Source of the DNA: Isochrysis galbana
Taxonomy: Eukaryota > Haptophyta > Isochrysidales > Isochrysidaceae
Assembly (NCBI GenBank): GCA_018136815.1
Contig: CM030943.1
Coordinates: 297,375-361,374 of the forward strand
DNA: 64,000 nt
Direction of reading: 5' to 3'
Positions 43,215-53,439 of this stretch are shown piece by piece. The position numbers and the translations under genes were made by a program. The stretch's first letter is position 1. Each line of letters starts with the position of its first letter. A model generated the notes under the pieces. The model was given only the letters and a program-made list of their open reading frames with translations. It ran no database searches and was not told where the DNA came from.

Positions 43215-43605
43215 TAGCTCAATTCGACTGATGTCCCACAATTGACGGAACGACACCTTAAAGCGACTAAACTGCTCCAGACGCAACAAAAGGGAGACAC
43301 ATCAGAGTCAGAGTTACTCGAAGTACGGCGAAACCTACGCCACCCACACATACGCAGACGGGCACGCAAGACAAACCAGCAACGACGTAAGGCCTGCCCG
43401 AACCCCACGCTCCGAACCAGGCCCTAGGTAGTGCACCAGGGCCGGACCCCGGAAACCGAAGAATAGAAAAAGGAAAGAAGGGGAAGGGGGGCAGGGGAAG
43501 AGGTGGAAGGAGGGAAGTTAAGGGCGGTGGTTAGCTAGTGTCGGGAGGACCGAGAACTGGTAGGTGTGTAGCCCAGAACCTTCAGATTTTTTTTACTGTT
43601 TTTTT
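43215..43605 (+). repeat. Family B retroelement 3' end
   Basis: A small plus ORF ending RRARKTNQQRRKACPNPTLR (stop 43427) is followed by GGGCCGGACCCCGGAAACCG, GGGCGGTGGTTAG and the tail GTAGGTGTGTAGCCCAGAAC to T8. The UTR matches 61210-61380 block by block. The basic ORF end may be the C terminus of the autonomous element. Confidence 0.6.
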
Positions 43606-43939
43606 CATCTAGGCTTGAAGCTTGAAGAACAAAATGACACAGGGACAGGGATTGAGGATTGAGATGCGCCCAATATTGATATTGATAGTCCGTACAGGCT
43701 CCGGCACGTGGTGCGTAAGCGACACAACCCTCTTCAATGCCGCCCAACCCTTTGGTTGCAGGCCGGGCCAGTACATGTGGGCTGAGCACAATGCCTGACT
43801 CAGGGCCCTAAAGCCTCAAGGGGGCAAAATACCGAGGGGGAGAACAATTGTGCTAGGAATATGCTATTGTAGGCACCGAGTATTGTACTCTATAACTTTA
43901 TCTTTTCTCTTGTCTCTCGTCGTCGACGTGCAGTCCACG
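43606..43939. promoter_or_regulatory. 5' region of TSR1
   Basis: Short intergenic stretch. CTTTATCTTTTCTCTTGTCT and a CAG nine bases before the ATG resemble a 3' splice site, so a 5' UTR intron is possible. Confidence 0.35.
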
Positions 43940-46207
43940 ATGGCCAAGGGAGGCGCAGGCAAGGGCGCTCGCCGCCGCCACCTTGTGCCACGCTCGTCGC
44001 GGTCGAGCATGCCGAGCGCGTCGGCCGTGGGCAAACTTGCCCGGCGCAACATGGCCAAGCAGGCGAGGCAGACAAAGCAGGCGCAGATCCTTGCCTCGCG
44101 CCGCGCTGGAGGCGGTGAAAGTCTCAGCCCACCGCGGGCGCTTGTTCTGGTCAGTGCTGGCGAGGGGGCACAGACCGAGGAGATCGCGGCGCAGATCGTC
44201 TCTCAGTCAGGCAACGCCGGCAGTGCTACCTTCACCGTTAACCGCCAGTGTTTCACCCTTGTGCGGCCTACGAGGCGTGTTGAGGCAGTCCTCGACGCAA
44301 TGAAGGTGGGTGATGTGATGATCCTCGCCATCCCTGCAGATGGAGGGCTTGACACACGTGGCGAGGAGATCGTCGACGCGGTGTGCATGCAGGGCGTCGG
44401 AAGTGTCGTGGGTGTGCTCACTGGCGCAGAGACGCTCACTGAGAAGCAGCGAGTCGCTGCACGCAAAGAGTGGGCGGCTTCGTTGTACGCGCGCTTCCCC
44501 GACCACTCTAAGTTCTTCTGTCTGTCCCAGGATCCAGACTGCTCTGCACTGCTGCGGCACCTGGTGGGTATCACGCCGAAGAAGCTCATCTGGCGCGACC
44601 AGCGCTCATACTTGCTCAGCGAAAAGTATCGATACGAGCCACGCGCAACTACCTCACCAGGCAATGCTATAGCCGGTACTCTGACTGTTGAGGGATATGT
44701 TCGTGGCCTGAGCCTGAGTTCCGAGAGGCTGATTCATTTACCTGGGATGGGCGACTTTTCGGTTGAAAGTGTGGTCCTTTTGCCACACCCTCGCAGTGAA
44801 CTCCGTCAACACGGGGTGAATCCATCCACATCGATGGACGTAGAGGAAGTGAGCGATCGTGCCAAGGGCCGGGTGTTGGTCCCGCAAAAGTCGATGGACA
44901 CCATGTATGAGGCCGAGGGCGATTCGCTGGCTGGCGAGCAAACATGGCCCACAGAGCAAGAACTGGCCGATGTGTCCTCGGCGCGCCATCGCCGGGCAGC
45001 TAAGCGCGATGGTGACTACCAGAAGCTTTGGACTGCAGAGCTAGAGAAGGAGGAGATACTGGACGAGGACGCGGACGTGGAAGAGATGCAGGACGCCGAT
45101 GGGCAACGCCACGCGTGCGTTGACGACGAGGACGACGAGGACGACATGGGGATGGATGCGGATGAAATCGGCGACGAAAATGCTGCACGCCGCGCCTATT
45201 TGCAGGAGAGAGCCGCACGCGATGAAGACGCCCGTTTCCCAGATGAAGTTGACACGCCAATTGACACGCCCGCAAAAGTGCGTTTTGCTCGATATCGCGG
45301 TCTGACGTCACTCAAGTCATCGCCGTGGCATCCGCGCGAGAATCTGCCTCCGGAGTATGCCAAGGTCTACCATTTCGAACATTGGCCCACTGTCCAGCGT
45401 CAAGCCCTCAAAGAACAAGCGGAGGAGGAATCCGAGGATGCAGTTGCCCCTGTCGGCACGTACATCCGGATTGTGCTATGTGTGCCTGCTCATTTTGTGG
45501 ACATCTACGGCTCCTCACTCGAGCTCTTTGGCAACAGCGAGGTCGATCGGCCGCTAATCCTCTCGTCTCTCAACACTTACGAGAACAGGCTCGCAGTAGT
45601 GCACTTCACCTTCTCGCTCACCGCTGCGGCCATGTCGAAGGAGCTGGTTTTGCGGGGCAAGACACCCTTGGTCTTCCACATGGGTTTCCGTCGCTTCGTC
45701 ACGCGCCCCATTTACTCAGAAGACAATCGACGATCCACGAAGCACAAACTCGAGCGCTTTGTGCAGCCTGGAAGACAAGTTGTGGCAACGGTCTACGTGC
45801 CTGCCGTGTATGGGCCGTGCCCGCTACTTGCCTTCCTCCCGAGCAACGAGGCCCAAGCAATGCCCAGCCTCGCAGGCTTACCGGTTGCGAGTGGCGCCTT
45901 GCTGAGCGTTGATGCGGACCGCATTATCCTCAAGCGAATCACGCTCACTGGAGCACCCGTTCGGTGTCACAAGAAAAAGGCGGTTGTTCGCTGGATGTTC
46001 TTCTCTCCCGAAGACGTCCGTTGGTTCAAGCCGGTAGAGCTCCACACCAAGTTCGGACGAAAGGGTCACATCCGAGAGCCTCTCGGCACACATGGCTACA
46101 TGAAATGCTACTTTGACGGGACAATGATGCAGCACGACACAGTGTGTATGTCTCTGTACAAGCGCGCCTTCCCGAAGTGGACGGGGTCCTTCTCCTATCA
46201 AGGTTGA
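43940..46207 (+). CDS. TSR1: Pre-rRNA-processing protein TSR1, single exon
   Basis: ATG 43940 opens MAKGGAGKGARRRHLVPRSS; 755 residues. The upstream in-frame ATG at 43850 would add a hydrophobic leader unlike the family. The protein has a basic N terminus, a degenerate GTPase-like domain (LVRPTRRVEAVLDAMKVGDV; GVGSVVGVLTGAETL), an acidic linker (DDEDDEDDMGMDADEIGDE), the signature RGLTSLKSSPWHPRENLPPE and the BMS1/TSR1 C-terminal domain (KKKAVVRWMFFSPEDVRWFK; TKFGRKGHIREPLGTHGYMK). TSR1 binds the pre-40S subunit in late maturation and blocks premature translation-factor binding. It acts in nucleolus and cytoplasm. Length is close to the usual 750-800. Confidence 0.95.
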   Translation: MAKGGAGKGARRRHLVPRSSRSSMPSASAVGKLARRNMAKQARQTKQAQILASRRAGGGESLSPPRALVLVSAGEGAQTEEIAAQIVSQSGNAGSATFTVNRQCFTLVRPTRRVEAVLDAMKVGDVMILAIPADGGLDTRGEEIVDAVCMQGVGSVVGVLTGAETLTEKQRVAARKEWAASLYARFPDHSKFFCLSQDPDCSALLRHLVGITPKKLIWRDQRSYLLSEKYRYEPRATTSPGNAIAGTLTVEGYVRGLSLSSERLIHLPGMGDFSVESVVLLPHPRSELRQHGVNPSTSMDVEEVSDRAKGRVLVPQKSMDTMYEAEGDSLAGEQTWPTEQELADVSSARHRRAAKRDGDYQKLWTAELEKEEILDEDADVEEMQDADGQRHACVDDEDDEDDMGMDADEIGDENAARRAYLQERAARDEDARFPDEVDTPIDTPAKVRFARYRGLTSLKSSPWHPRENLPPEYAKVYHFEHWPTVQRQALKEQAEEESEDAVAPVGTYIRIVLCVPAHFVDIYGSSLELFGNSEVDRPLILSSLNTYENRLAVVHFTFSLTAAAMSKELVLRGKTPLVFHMGFRRFVTRPIYSEDNRRSTKHKLERFVQPGRQVVATVYVPAVYGPCPLLAFLPSNEAQAMPSLAGLPVASGALLSVDADRIILKRITLTGAPVRCHKKKAVVRWMFFSPEDVRWFKPVELHTKFGRKGHIREPLGTHGYMKCYFDGTMMQHDTVCMSLYKRAFPKWTGSFSYQG

Positions 46208-46974
46208 TGTCAGCCCTCCCACGATTGTGTTGCACGGAAATAGAAAATGCTCAGACGAGTGCGGCCCGGTTGACTAGGGTGGGCATCGTGCAAGATGATC
46301 TAAACAATAGACTACGGCAAGACGACCGAAAGGGCCTCAGGAGAACTCTATTCGTCTTCACAGATGTATACAAGGTGGTGGCTATACTGTGTAGGCCCTG
46401 CGCACGGTGGGCAGTGCGTGCAACTGCAGCAACGGTCTCGGACCTTGCGTCCCTAGGTCCAAGTCGGCCTTATTAAGTGAAGACTGGTATCAAGTGGCCG
46501 TCTCTTCGCCTAGGGCTTTGTTAGGGAGAAATGTTGGAAGTTTGCGAGAGGGTCCTCACGAGTACACCCCAAACCACTCTGTTTTCGGTTGAATGAAGGA
46601 CATTTGGATTAGCACACCACACCGCATGCACATGGCACGCACGCAAGCCACCACTGGCACTTGAAGCGCGCACAGCTGTCGCAAGCACCATTTCCGCGCT
46701 ACTCATGATGGATGATGGTGTCATTTCAAGGCCAAGGTATTCAGCTGTTTTATACTCTTTTGCTGTGTATGTGTGCGGGCAGCTGAATGGTGAAGCAACC
46801 ACGTATCCAGTGTCGCTTGGCTCTTGGCTTTGGCCCCAATACCTAACCAAGAACACCTAGGACACGAGGACCCTCTCGCGCGCGACCCTCACTCTTTTCA
46901 TGAAGAATGTGAAATGCGAAGCTGAAAGTTAGGTGGGATCTTGGGACTTTACGCTTTATACTACTTTACACATA
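46208..46974. other. Intergenic
   Basis: 3' region of TSR1. No supported gene or repeat. Confidence 0.5.
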
Positions 46975-47645
46975 AAAAAAATCTTCTTAAAAAAACCCGC
47001 TACGTGTGCGGCGTGAGGCAGTGTGCTAGTGTACCTCCCTACTACCCAACCTTAACCCCTAACAACCCCCTCCCCCTTCCCCAGTTCCCTCATTAGCGGA
47101 GAAGCTGGTTCCGGGGAGGCCGCGCGCGCTGCTTCGGCCAGGAGTTGGAGAGAAGGGGGCGGGAGTCTGTGGGTCGTCCTTTGCTTTCGGTGTTAGCTTT
47201 GGTTATTCTCCCTTAAGTACTTTAGATTCCTTCTTTAATAACTGCTGTGATTCCTACCCAGAAAATTTAGCTGCTTTAGGTGATGTGTCGTAGGTCTAGC
47301 CCCCTTGCCGCTTGCAAGAGGTCCTCCGACGTTCCTATGTTGAAATTCTTGTCCACCGTGTACAGCGGGCTTATCATTTTCTTAATGTGTTTGTTGCTCG
47401 GGGCGTGTAACCCCATATTCTCCCGTTGTTTTTTTAGCCTCTGAAAGAAACCGACTTTCGCCGTTACTAGGGGGTATTCCATATGTCTCGGGCCTTTGTA
47501 GCCGCCTTCCCATCTGGCCGGCGGGCCTTATGGCGGGGGGAGAAGGGCCGGGGAAGTGGGGGTGTAGAAAGTTTCCTACGTGAGTAGAAAGTAGAGGGTC
47601 CACGGCCGCGTGTGCGGTGAGACTATTAAAAGGTTTATTTATTCC
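46975..47645. mobile_element. Composite retroelement fragment with opposed ends
   Basis: 46975-47150 is a minus-oriented 3' UTR (type X; TTAGCGGAGAAGCTGGTTCC, shared with 53440-53650). 47276-47482 encodes on the minus strand VGFFQRLKKQRENMGLHAPS, then NKHIKKMISPLYTVDKNFNI, probably retroelement protein. 47510-47645 is a plus-oriented type 1 tail (GGCGGGGGGAGAAGGGCCGG; GCGGTGAGACTATTAAAAGG). Confidence 0.55.
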
Positions 47646-47689
47646 TTTTTCATCGGTTTCGGGGATGCGGCCCGGATGCACTACGCACT

Positions 47690-47835
47690 ACCGCCCGGTA
47701 TCACTCTGACACCTGGCTCGTCGGGCATGGCGGGATTCCGGGACTGAAACGTTGTGCCCAATTAGCTAGTGGGGTTGGCTAGTTTAGCTAATTGGCTTAA
47801 AATAACATTAATGATTATTTTACTTTACTTTCCTT
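47690..47835 (+). repeat. 3' end of the 878-bp element family
   Basis: ACACCTGGCTCGTCGGGCAT, TTCCGGGACTGAAACGTTGT and TTAGCTAGTGGGGTTGGCTA match 35940-36046, with a similar AT-rich finish. 5' truncated, plus orientation. Confidence 0.75.
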
Positions 47836-48191
47836 TGTCTTTGAAGCAATTTCAGTTCTAAGCTTAGAGTGATTTAAGTTTTAATTTTGCCATCCGGGGT
47901 AGCAATTAGTTAAGACTAGCGCTCTGCCTAAGGTTGCTTGTGTCAGTGCGCCTTTTCGGCAATGTGCTGCGCTCTCCTCGTTCGTTCCGGGCGTCGCCAC
48001 CACAGCGGGTATGCGATTTCTTACACAATCATACGATGCGATCAAATTTGGGGGATAGGATGAGACAAATGAGAGATGTACGATGAGCATATGATCATCA
48101 CAAGCCGCCCCTTACCCGGATCTCCGTCTCATCTCACATTTTGATCTCATTAGCATCTCTCATCACGACATCCGACTCTTGAATCCCAACT

Positions 48192-48971
48192 CTAGCGAAT
48201 CATCCCAACGGTGGGATACTTTGCGGTGAGCTTCTGGTACCAATCGTCCAACACTTTCAGGTGGTCCTCATCGACACCAGTAAGGTCGTTGTGTGCATCC
48301 TCTTCCTTGAGTGACATCATCGCAAAAGCTTTGCTGCAAGTCCAAACAAAGGCAATAATACGTTTGCAAGAAAAGTGCATGATGTCCAACAATGGCAGGG
48401 GTAGAGGGCGAGCAAAATGAAAAAATCGGAGTCGGGATGCGCTGCCCGCGGGCATGGAGGGTGGCGAGACGTACCTGGCGTCTTTGCCAGCAAAAACGCC
48501 GTACGGACCACCTGGGCCGTAAAAGTCGCAGCCGCTAGTCACATCGATGACGCGACCCTTGAGTGCGAGCAGCAGAGGCTTGTATGGGTTGGTGCCGTTG
48601 TATTGCAGTAATCTGGATGTTCACACAGAAGTGTCAGCACAACTTCCCCACCTCCAACCCCTCCTCCGCCCTCTCCCCCTCGAACTGCCCCTCCGCACTC
48701 GCCGCCACCAACGTCACTCCCTACACCCTTGCCGCCATGACTCCCTCCGCCCTTGACGCCTAAGACACCACACTGGGCGTGGTGTGGGCAGTGGCACGCA
48801 CTCGTCTTTGGTAAACTCCTTTGGATTCTTCTGCAATCTCTGCGACTCGGCGGCAGCTGCGTCGCGTGCGCGCTTCTCCTCGAGCGCAACCCTCCGTTTG
48901 GTGGCCCATCGGCGGAAGAGCACCAATGCGCCGGCGCCCAGGATCCAAACCCACCACGGGAGCGACCACAT
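48192..48971 (-). CDS. Membrane-associated progesterone receptor-type cytochrome b5-like protein, three exons
   Basis: Predicted exons on the minus strand: 48971-48802, 48612-48475 and 48333-48192, GT-AG and in frame, giving 149 residues. A membrane helix WWVWILGAGALVLF sits near residues 6-19, followed by a basic charged stretch. The haem-binding b5-like domain reads LLQYNGTNPYKPLLLALKGR, VIDVTSGCDFYGPGGPYGVF, AGKDASKAFAMMSLKEEDAH and LDDWYQKLTAKYPTVG. Tyrosines in FYGPGGPY correspond to the MAPR haem ligand region. Animal and fungal relatives bind haem and support cytochrome P450 and sterol metabolism at the ER. An ATG six codons upstream (48989) is an alternative start. Introns are 189 and 141 nt. 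Confidence 0.9.
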
Positions 48972-49459
48972 TTTTCCACCGTAGCGCACCTCTCCCTTCT
49001 CTCCCCCGTCTCTTTCGGGATCGATCCGATACTGTACTCTCTACTCAGTAACACATAAAACACGGTGAGAAGCAGGAAAGTCAGAGTTTTCTTGTTGTGT
49101 GAGTATAACCTTAGTGCTGTGGTCCGTAGCTCTCGACGGCAACGGAGCCCCTACCCCGCGATGGGGTATTCTATGCGCGGTTGGTGCATGGCTCGTCCAG
49201 TGTATGTGGCTAGGCGTCAGAGTTTTCTTGTTGTATGAGTATAATCTTAGTGCTGAGGGACCGAAGCCCTTAAGCCTAGGGCGGTCAAACAGGGGCTTTT
49301 CAACTACTAGTAAGGGTTGGGCTGCATTTTTTGACCGTGGCGCGATGCCCAATAAAAAACCTCCCGGGGGGGCTACCTGACGCTACGAAAATCTTCGCCA
49401 AGAAATGGTGCGATTCGCCCCCCCTCTCTCCCCCTCCGTCACGCGCGCTCACGCTCTAC

Positions 49460-50136
49460 CCGTAAAGAATGGGCGGTCGCGCCCGCGGGGGGATCGGTTC
49501 CTTTATATCTAAGCTACAATCGGCATTTGATTCCCGCCCGATGCAGCGCCGTGTCGGGCTGCCGACAGTCCGACCACCCCCTGACCCTTTGGCATCATTG
49601 CCCGCGCAGCCCACCGCCCAGCTCCTCACAGCGAGCGCACGCGGCTACCCTGGCTACCAGAGGCCCCATCCCGACCATCCCGACCCGCCCCTCGCAGGAT
49701 TCGCCCTCTCTCGAACTCGGCATCGAGAACCAGGACCAGCTCGCCAACGCGGCCGTCCACGCGTGGCTGACGAGCCTGCGCATTGAGGCTGCCTACGCGG
49801 CCATCCTCTCTCGGACAGTGCCAGATCCGGCATTGATCGATGAGGCGAGACCCGTGGATGGCCTCAGGACGGGCCTTGTCGTGGCGCTCTACGCTGCGGC
49901 GGGCAGGAAAGGCCAAGATCCTGCCAGAGCGCCTCATAGCGCATCTCGCGGGAACCCACCACCCAGAGCTGAAATCATTTTCTGCCGCTGGGTGGTGGCC
50001 TTGGCAGGTGGCATTAGAAATACTTTATGCTGTTGTGACGCGCGACGGCGCAACGAAAGCACTCCGGGCACGCGGAGCTCGCGAAGCGAAGAAGCACACC
50101 AAGGTCTTGGCAATACTTGACGCAGAAGTCAAGTAG
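49460..50136 (+). pseudogene. Unrecognised ORF with an apparent frameshift
   Basis: The frame reads LELGIENQDQLANAAVHAWL, TSLRIEAAYAAILSRTVPDP and GLRTGLVVALYAAAGR up to about 49905. It then continues in another frame as KILPERLIAHLAGTHHPELK, FSAAGWWPWQVALEILYAVV and REAKKHTKVLAILDAEVK to a stop at 50136. Both halves look coding, so a frameshift or a short intron lies near 49900. It is inside the inverted repeat pair, so it may be that element's gene. No family. Confidence 0.45.
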
Positions 50137-50459
50137 AGCCGTAGACCGCGGAGCCGACGCGGCGTCCATCAACATCCGGTGGGCAGCTGAGACGGGGGCT
50201 TTGACAGTCCGCCGCCAGGCCTCAAGTAAGCATCGGCCAAAGCGGCGGCGGCGACGGCCCAGTAAGTGGGGGCGGCGGCGGCGGCGGCGCTCCCTCGGCG
50301 ACGTCAGACGTCAACGTTCAAAGGGCGCCACGGATGGCTGACTGAGACGAGGATTCTGCGCGCGGCCTGCTCGATTGGCGTGGCCAGGGCCCAGCCCCAG
50401 CCTCCTCTGCCCCCTGAGCTGGCCTCCAGGAGCCTCCAGGGGCCGCCAACGTCGTGGCG
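50137..50459 (+). repeat. Dispersed repeat block
   Basis: 50290-50385 (CCTCGGCGACGTCAGACGTC; GCCACGGATGGCTGACTGAG; GATTGGCGTGGCC) matches 28010-28110. 50390-50450 matches the CAGCTCAGGGGGCAGAGGAG body of the short retroelements, inverted. Confidence 0.65.
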
Positions 50460-51006
50460 TGTTTGACTATTGTGTCCCATGTTTCTAAGAATTTGTCTCT
50501 TGGGATATATTCCCCCTGAAATTGTATATACGTGTCGTTGTTCCTGAGGTATTTTGCGTGCATTCTTCGCTGCTATAAGGCGCGGTCGCCGCGTGGTCTT
50601 TGAATACGTTGTGTATGGTGTTGCATTCGAGCTTATTCCATAGCTTTGCCCACTTGGGGTTTATACTAGGTCCCGGGTGCGTTGGGCTACCCCACATGGG
50701 TTGTGAGAGTGCTCCTTCTCTACTTACATTTAACGATGTGAGTTTTAGTTCACGGATGTTGTTTAGCGCCAGCTTCCAGAACGCGGGTGGCTGTTGCCAG
50801 CATGTCGGCTTTGCACGCGTCGTTCATGATGCTACGCGGGCGCGGCCCGCCGGCTCCTGTGCCCACCTGACTGGGGGGGTCGTCCTGGCGCGGTCGCTTC
50901 GGCGACCGCGGCGTGTCCGTGAGCTCTTCGTCCATCATGGCGAGGGCAGCGGCAGCGAGAGCGGGCGGCGGCGCGCGCTCCATGACCCTATCGTTTTAAC
51001 GATAGT
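50460..51006 (-). mobile_element. Retroelement 5' part with hairpin type CTATCG
   Basis: The minus strand has arms CTATCG (51005-51000) and CGATAG (50993-50988), GGTC, ATG 50983 opening MERAPPPALAAAALAMMDEE, then a nuclear-signal-like SPKRPRQDD and IMNDACKADMLATATRVLEA. A frameshift near 50765 leads to FWKLALNNIRELKLTSLNVS and later NPKWAKLWNKLECNTIHNVF. This is probably the N-terminal protein of an autonomous element. 3' end not identified. Confidence 0.6.
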
Positions 51007-51586
51007 TGGCAGTTATCAGTTATGTGAGGGGGAGATCGTATCTTGAACCGTCGAGATCGAATCTTCCCCATAGCAATGGCAGTCTTCCTGCTCGTGTTGA
51101 GCGAGTTGTGGAGACCATGCCGGCCCGGGATGACCTTTCCGCGTGATGGCGTCCGGGGGGATTCGACGAGGATCGTCCTGCCCGGCGCCGTGGTGCAGAG
51201 CGGACGGCCGTTGCTTTCGTCGCACGACCCCCACAGCCGTAGAAGTAAGAGTTGAGGGGTGCTTGGAGTGATTCGATGTGGTAAAGTGTCCTTCCCACCC
51301 TTGAACTGGTGAATGCTTGCGGATCTGGCCTCGGCCACCACTGAAGAATTTGTGTAGATTGACCATATTGTCCAGGTCCCACCAGTTGTGGGAACGTGTG
51401 GCCCGCTCGGCAGCCACAAATTCGAAGGAAAGATTTTCATCGAATGCGTCGAGTCCATTCGATGATGTGTTGCACCCTTGAGCGTCGACGCGCGCGCTGG
51501 TGTCATGGAGATTGCGGTGACCTCTCGGCGGGGGTACCACGTTAGAACTTATAGCGTCGTATGACATCTTGTTAGCTAGCATTCCT
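51007..51586 (-). other. Possible eroded coding sequence, unrecognised
   Basis: A minus frame is open from about 51590 to 51016 (GHRNLHDTSARVDAQGCNTS; DENLSFEFVAAERATRSHNW; WDLDNMVNLHKFFSGGRGQI) with protein-like composition but no recognised domain. It lies within the inverted repeat pair. Confidence 0.35.
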
Positions 51587-51977
51587 AGCCACATACACCG
51601 GACGAGCCATGCGCCAACCGCGCATACCCCCATCGCGGGGTAGGGGCTCCGTTGCCGTCGAAGGGCTACGGACCACAGCACTAAGGTTATACTAACACAA
51701 CAATAAAACTCTGACGCCCGGATAGGAAGGGAGCGGCTAGCTAGTGCGAATGGGACTGCACAGTACTCTATTACTACATTGCTATTCCGTCGTACTAGTA
51801 CACGTGGTGCACGCGAGGGTAGCGAGCGAGCGCCGAGCAGAAGGTCTCGCTGCACATCCTCGGCCACATCTCTCTCCTTCCACGCCTCACTGTACATCGT
51901 CGGGCACAACTCTCTCCTTCCAGACTCCTTCGCACCTCCCTGTAGCGGGCTGGATCCCCAAAATATCAGTGGCGCCG

Positions 51978-53138
51978 ATGGCTGCCGCGACATCGGCCGT
52001 CGTGGAGCCAGCCGCTGAGCATGGCCACTCCCTTAAAGGAGATGAGCTTGAGGCCTGCCTCATGCTCTTGCCGCTCGCCACACTACTCAGCTGCCGGAGG
52101 GTCAGCACTGCATGGCACGCCGCTGTGAGCAGGGTGGTGAGTTCAGAGGGCTGGCAGGCGCAGATACCACTTGCCACGCTGCTAGAGCAAAGCGCCCCTA
52201 CAGCCGCAATTCAAGCCCGGCTGGCCGCTGCTCCATGGGAGGCGCACTTGCTAGATCGAGCTGGACGTACCTTTGTCCACGTAGCGATCTTGCGCCGCGT
52301 GCCCCCTGCAACCCTGCTTATCCTGCTACAGGCATATCCAGAAGCCGCTCACATTGTAGGTCCGGGCAAGATGCTGCCACTCCATGCAGCAGCCAGTGTT
52401 GGCGCAATTCCTGAGGTGATGGCGGCTGTCATCGGTGCAAATCCTGAGGCAGCTCGCTCCCCGAGCAAAGGCCACCGCCTGCCCCTACATCATGGCGCAC
52501 TGTGCCACACCATCCCACTGTCGTCCATGGAGACCCTGCTGCGTGCAAACCCAGCTGCTGCTATGGCAAAGGCGTGTGATGGTTGCCTTCCGCTCCATTT
52601 AGCAGCCGGCTCCTCACGAGCCATTCCGGAAATTGTGACGCTCTTGCTGGCCACAGCCCCTGACTCCGCGAGAAAGCGCGGGCGGGAGGAGATGTTACCT
52701 TTGCATCTTGCTGCACACGCCGGTGCACCATCCTTGATTATCCGTCTTCTTCTCGAAGCCTATCCAGAGGGCATACGTGTGCCCGACCAATCTGGCGCGC
52801 TGCCTCTTCATCGCGCAGTGGAGGCTCGCGCACCAGCAGTACTCATCAAATTGCTAATGGAAGCTTACCCTCTCGATGCGTCAACATGGAGCTTAGCTCA
52901 GCTGCTGCGGCTGGGGAAGGCAGGTGAACATATGGTCCTCGACAAAATCGCCGCCGACCCCTCACATGTTCTACGAGATGAGGCGAGTGGGAGATGTGCC
53001 GTAGACCTTGCAATATATTACAACGCATCGCCACATGTTGTCCAAGCATTACTAGATGTCACGCCAGCAGTGGCTAATGTGTATGGTATACTTGAACAAC
53101 TCGAATGCATGATGCCTGTCGACGACAATGTTGAATAG
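51978..53138 (+). CDS. Ankyrin-repeat protein with an F-box-like N terminus
   Basis: ATG 51978 gives 386 residues starting MAAATSAVVEPAAEHG. The stretch LEACLMLLPLATLLSCRRVS-TAWHAAVSR (about residues 26-54) resembles a degenerate F-box. At least six ankyrin-like repeats follow with the pattern LPLHxAxxxxAxxxxIxxLLxAYPEAA (for example MLPLHAAASVGAIPEVMAAV; CLPLHLAAGSSRAIPEIVTL; ALPLHRAVEARAPAVLIKLL). Such proteins bind partners, and with an F-box would act as ubiquitin ligase adaptors, which is inference. A longer frame from 51744 overlaps the inverted repeat and is unlikely to be translated. Confidence 0.8.
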   Translation: MAAATSAVVEPAAEHGHSLKGDELEACLMLLPLATLLSCRRVSTAWHAAVSRVVSSEGWQAQIPLATLLEQSAPTAAIQARLAAAPWEAHLLDRAGRTFVHVAILRRVPPATLLILLQAYPEAAHIVGPGKMLPLHAAASVGAIPEVMAAVIGANPEAARSPSKGHRLPLHHGALCHTIPLSSMETLLRANPAAAMAKACDGCLPLHLAAGSSRAIPEIVTLLLATAPDSARKRGREEMLPLHLAAHAGAPSLIIRLLLEAYPEGIRVPDQSGALPLHRAVEARAPAVLIKLLMEAYPLDASTWSLAQLLRLGKAGEHMVLDKIAADPSHVLRDEASGRCAVDLAIYYNASPHVVQALLDVTPAVANVYGILEQLECMMPVDDNVE

Positions 53139-53439
53139 CCCCTGATTCATATCAGATGCAGTGTTTTTTGGTGCGTGCATGGCGCGAGGCAGCAGGTGCA
53201 CATGGCATGTCCAGCACTTACGGCATCTCCCACCTAGCAGCCACCCTTTCGTTACAATAGTATGAGTGCACCATAGAGAAACTCCCTTACAAGAATATGA
53301 GACGAGATTTCGGCCTTTGGCCTTTCGTATCCTTTGGGCGATCGCGCCTGCCTACCGGGACTGCACTCTGCACTCTAGCAGGCTGGCTCGGCTCCGCCCT
53401 TCCTGCGGAAAAGGTTTTTGTTTGTGGGTCCTCAAACTA
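53139..53439. other. Intergenic
   Basis: No supported gene. Confidence 0.45.

Larger units (their letters stand above)
49080..51715. repeat. Inverted repeat pair about 130 bp long, 2.6 kb apart
   Basis: 49080-49213 (GTCAGAGTTTTCTTGTTGTG, TATAACCTTAGTGCTGTGGT, CGGCAACGGAGCCCCTACCC, GCATGGCTCGTCCAGTGTAT) is the reverse complement of 51587-51715 with few differences. A partial direct copy starts at 49214. The arrangement suggests terminal repeats of a DNA element or an inverted pair of retroelement heads. No flanking duplication could be defined. Confidence 0.7.
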
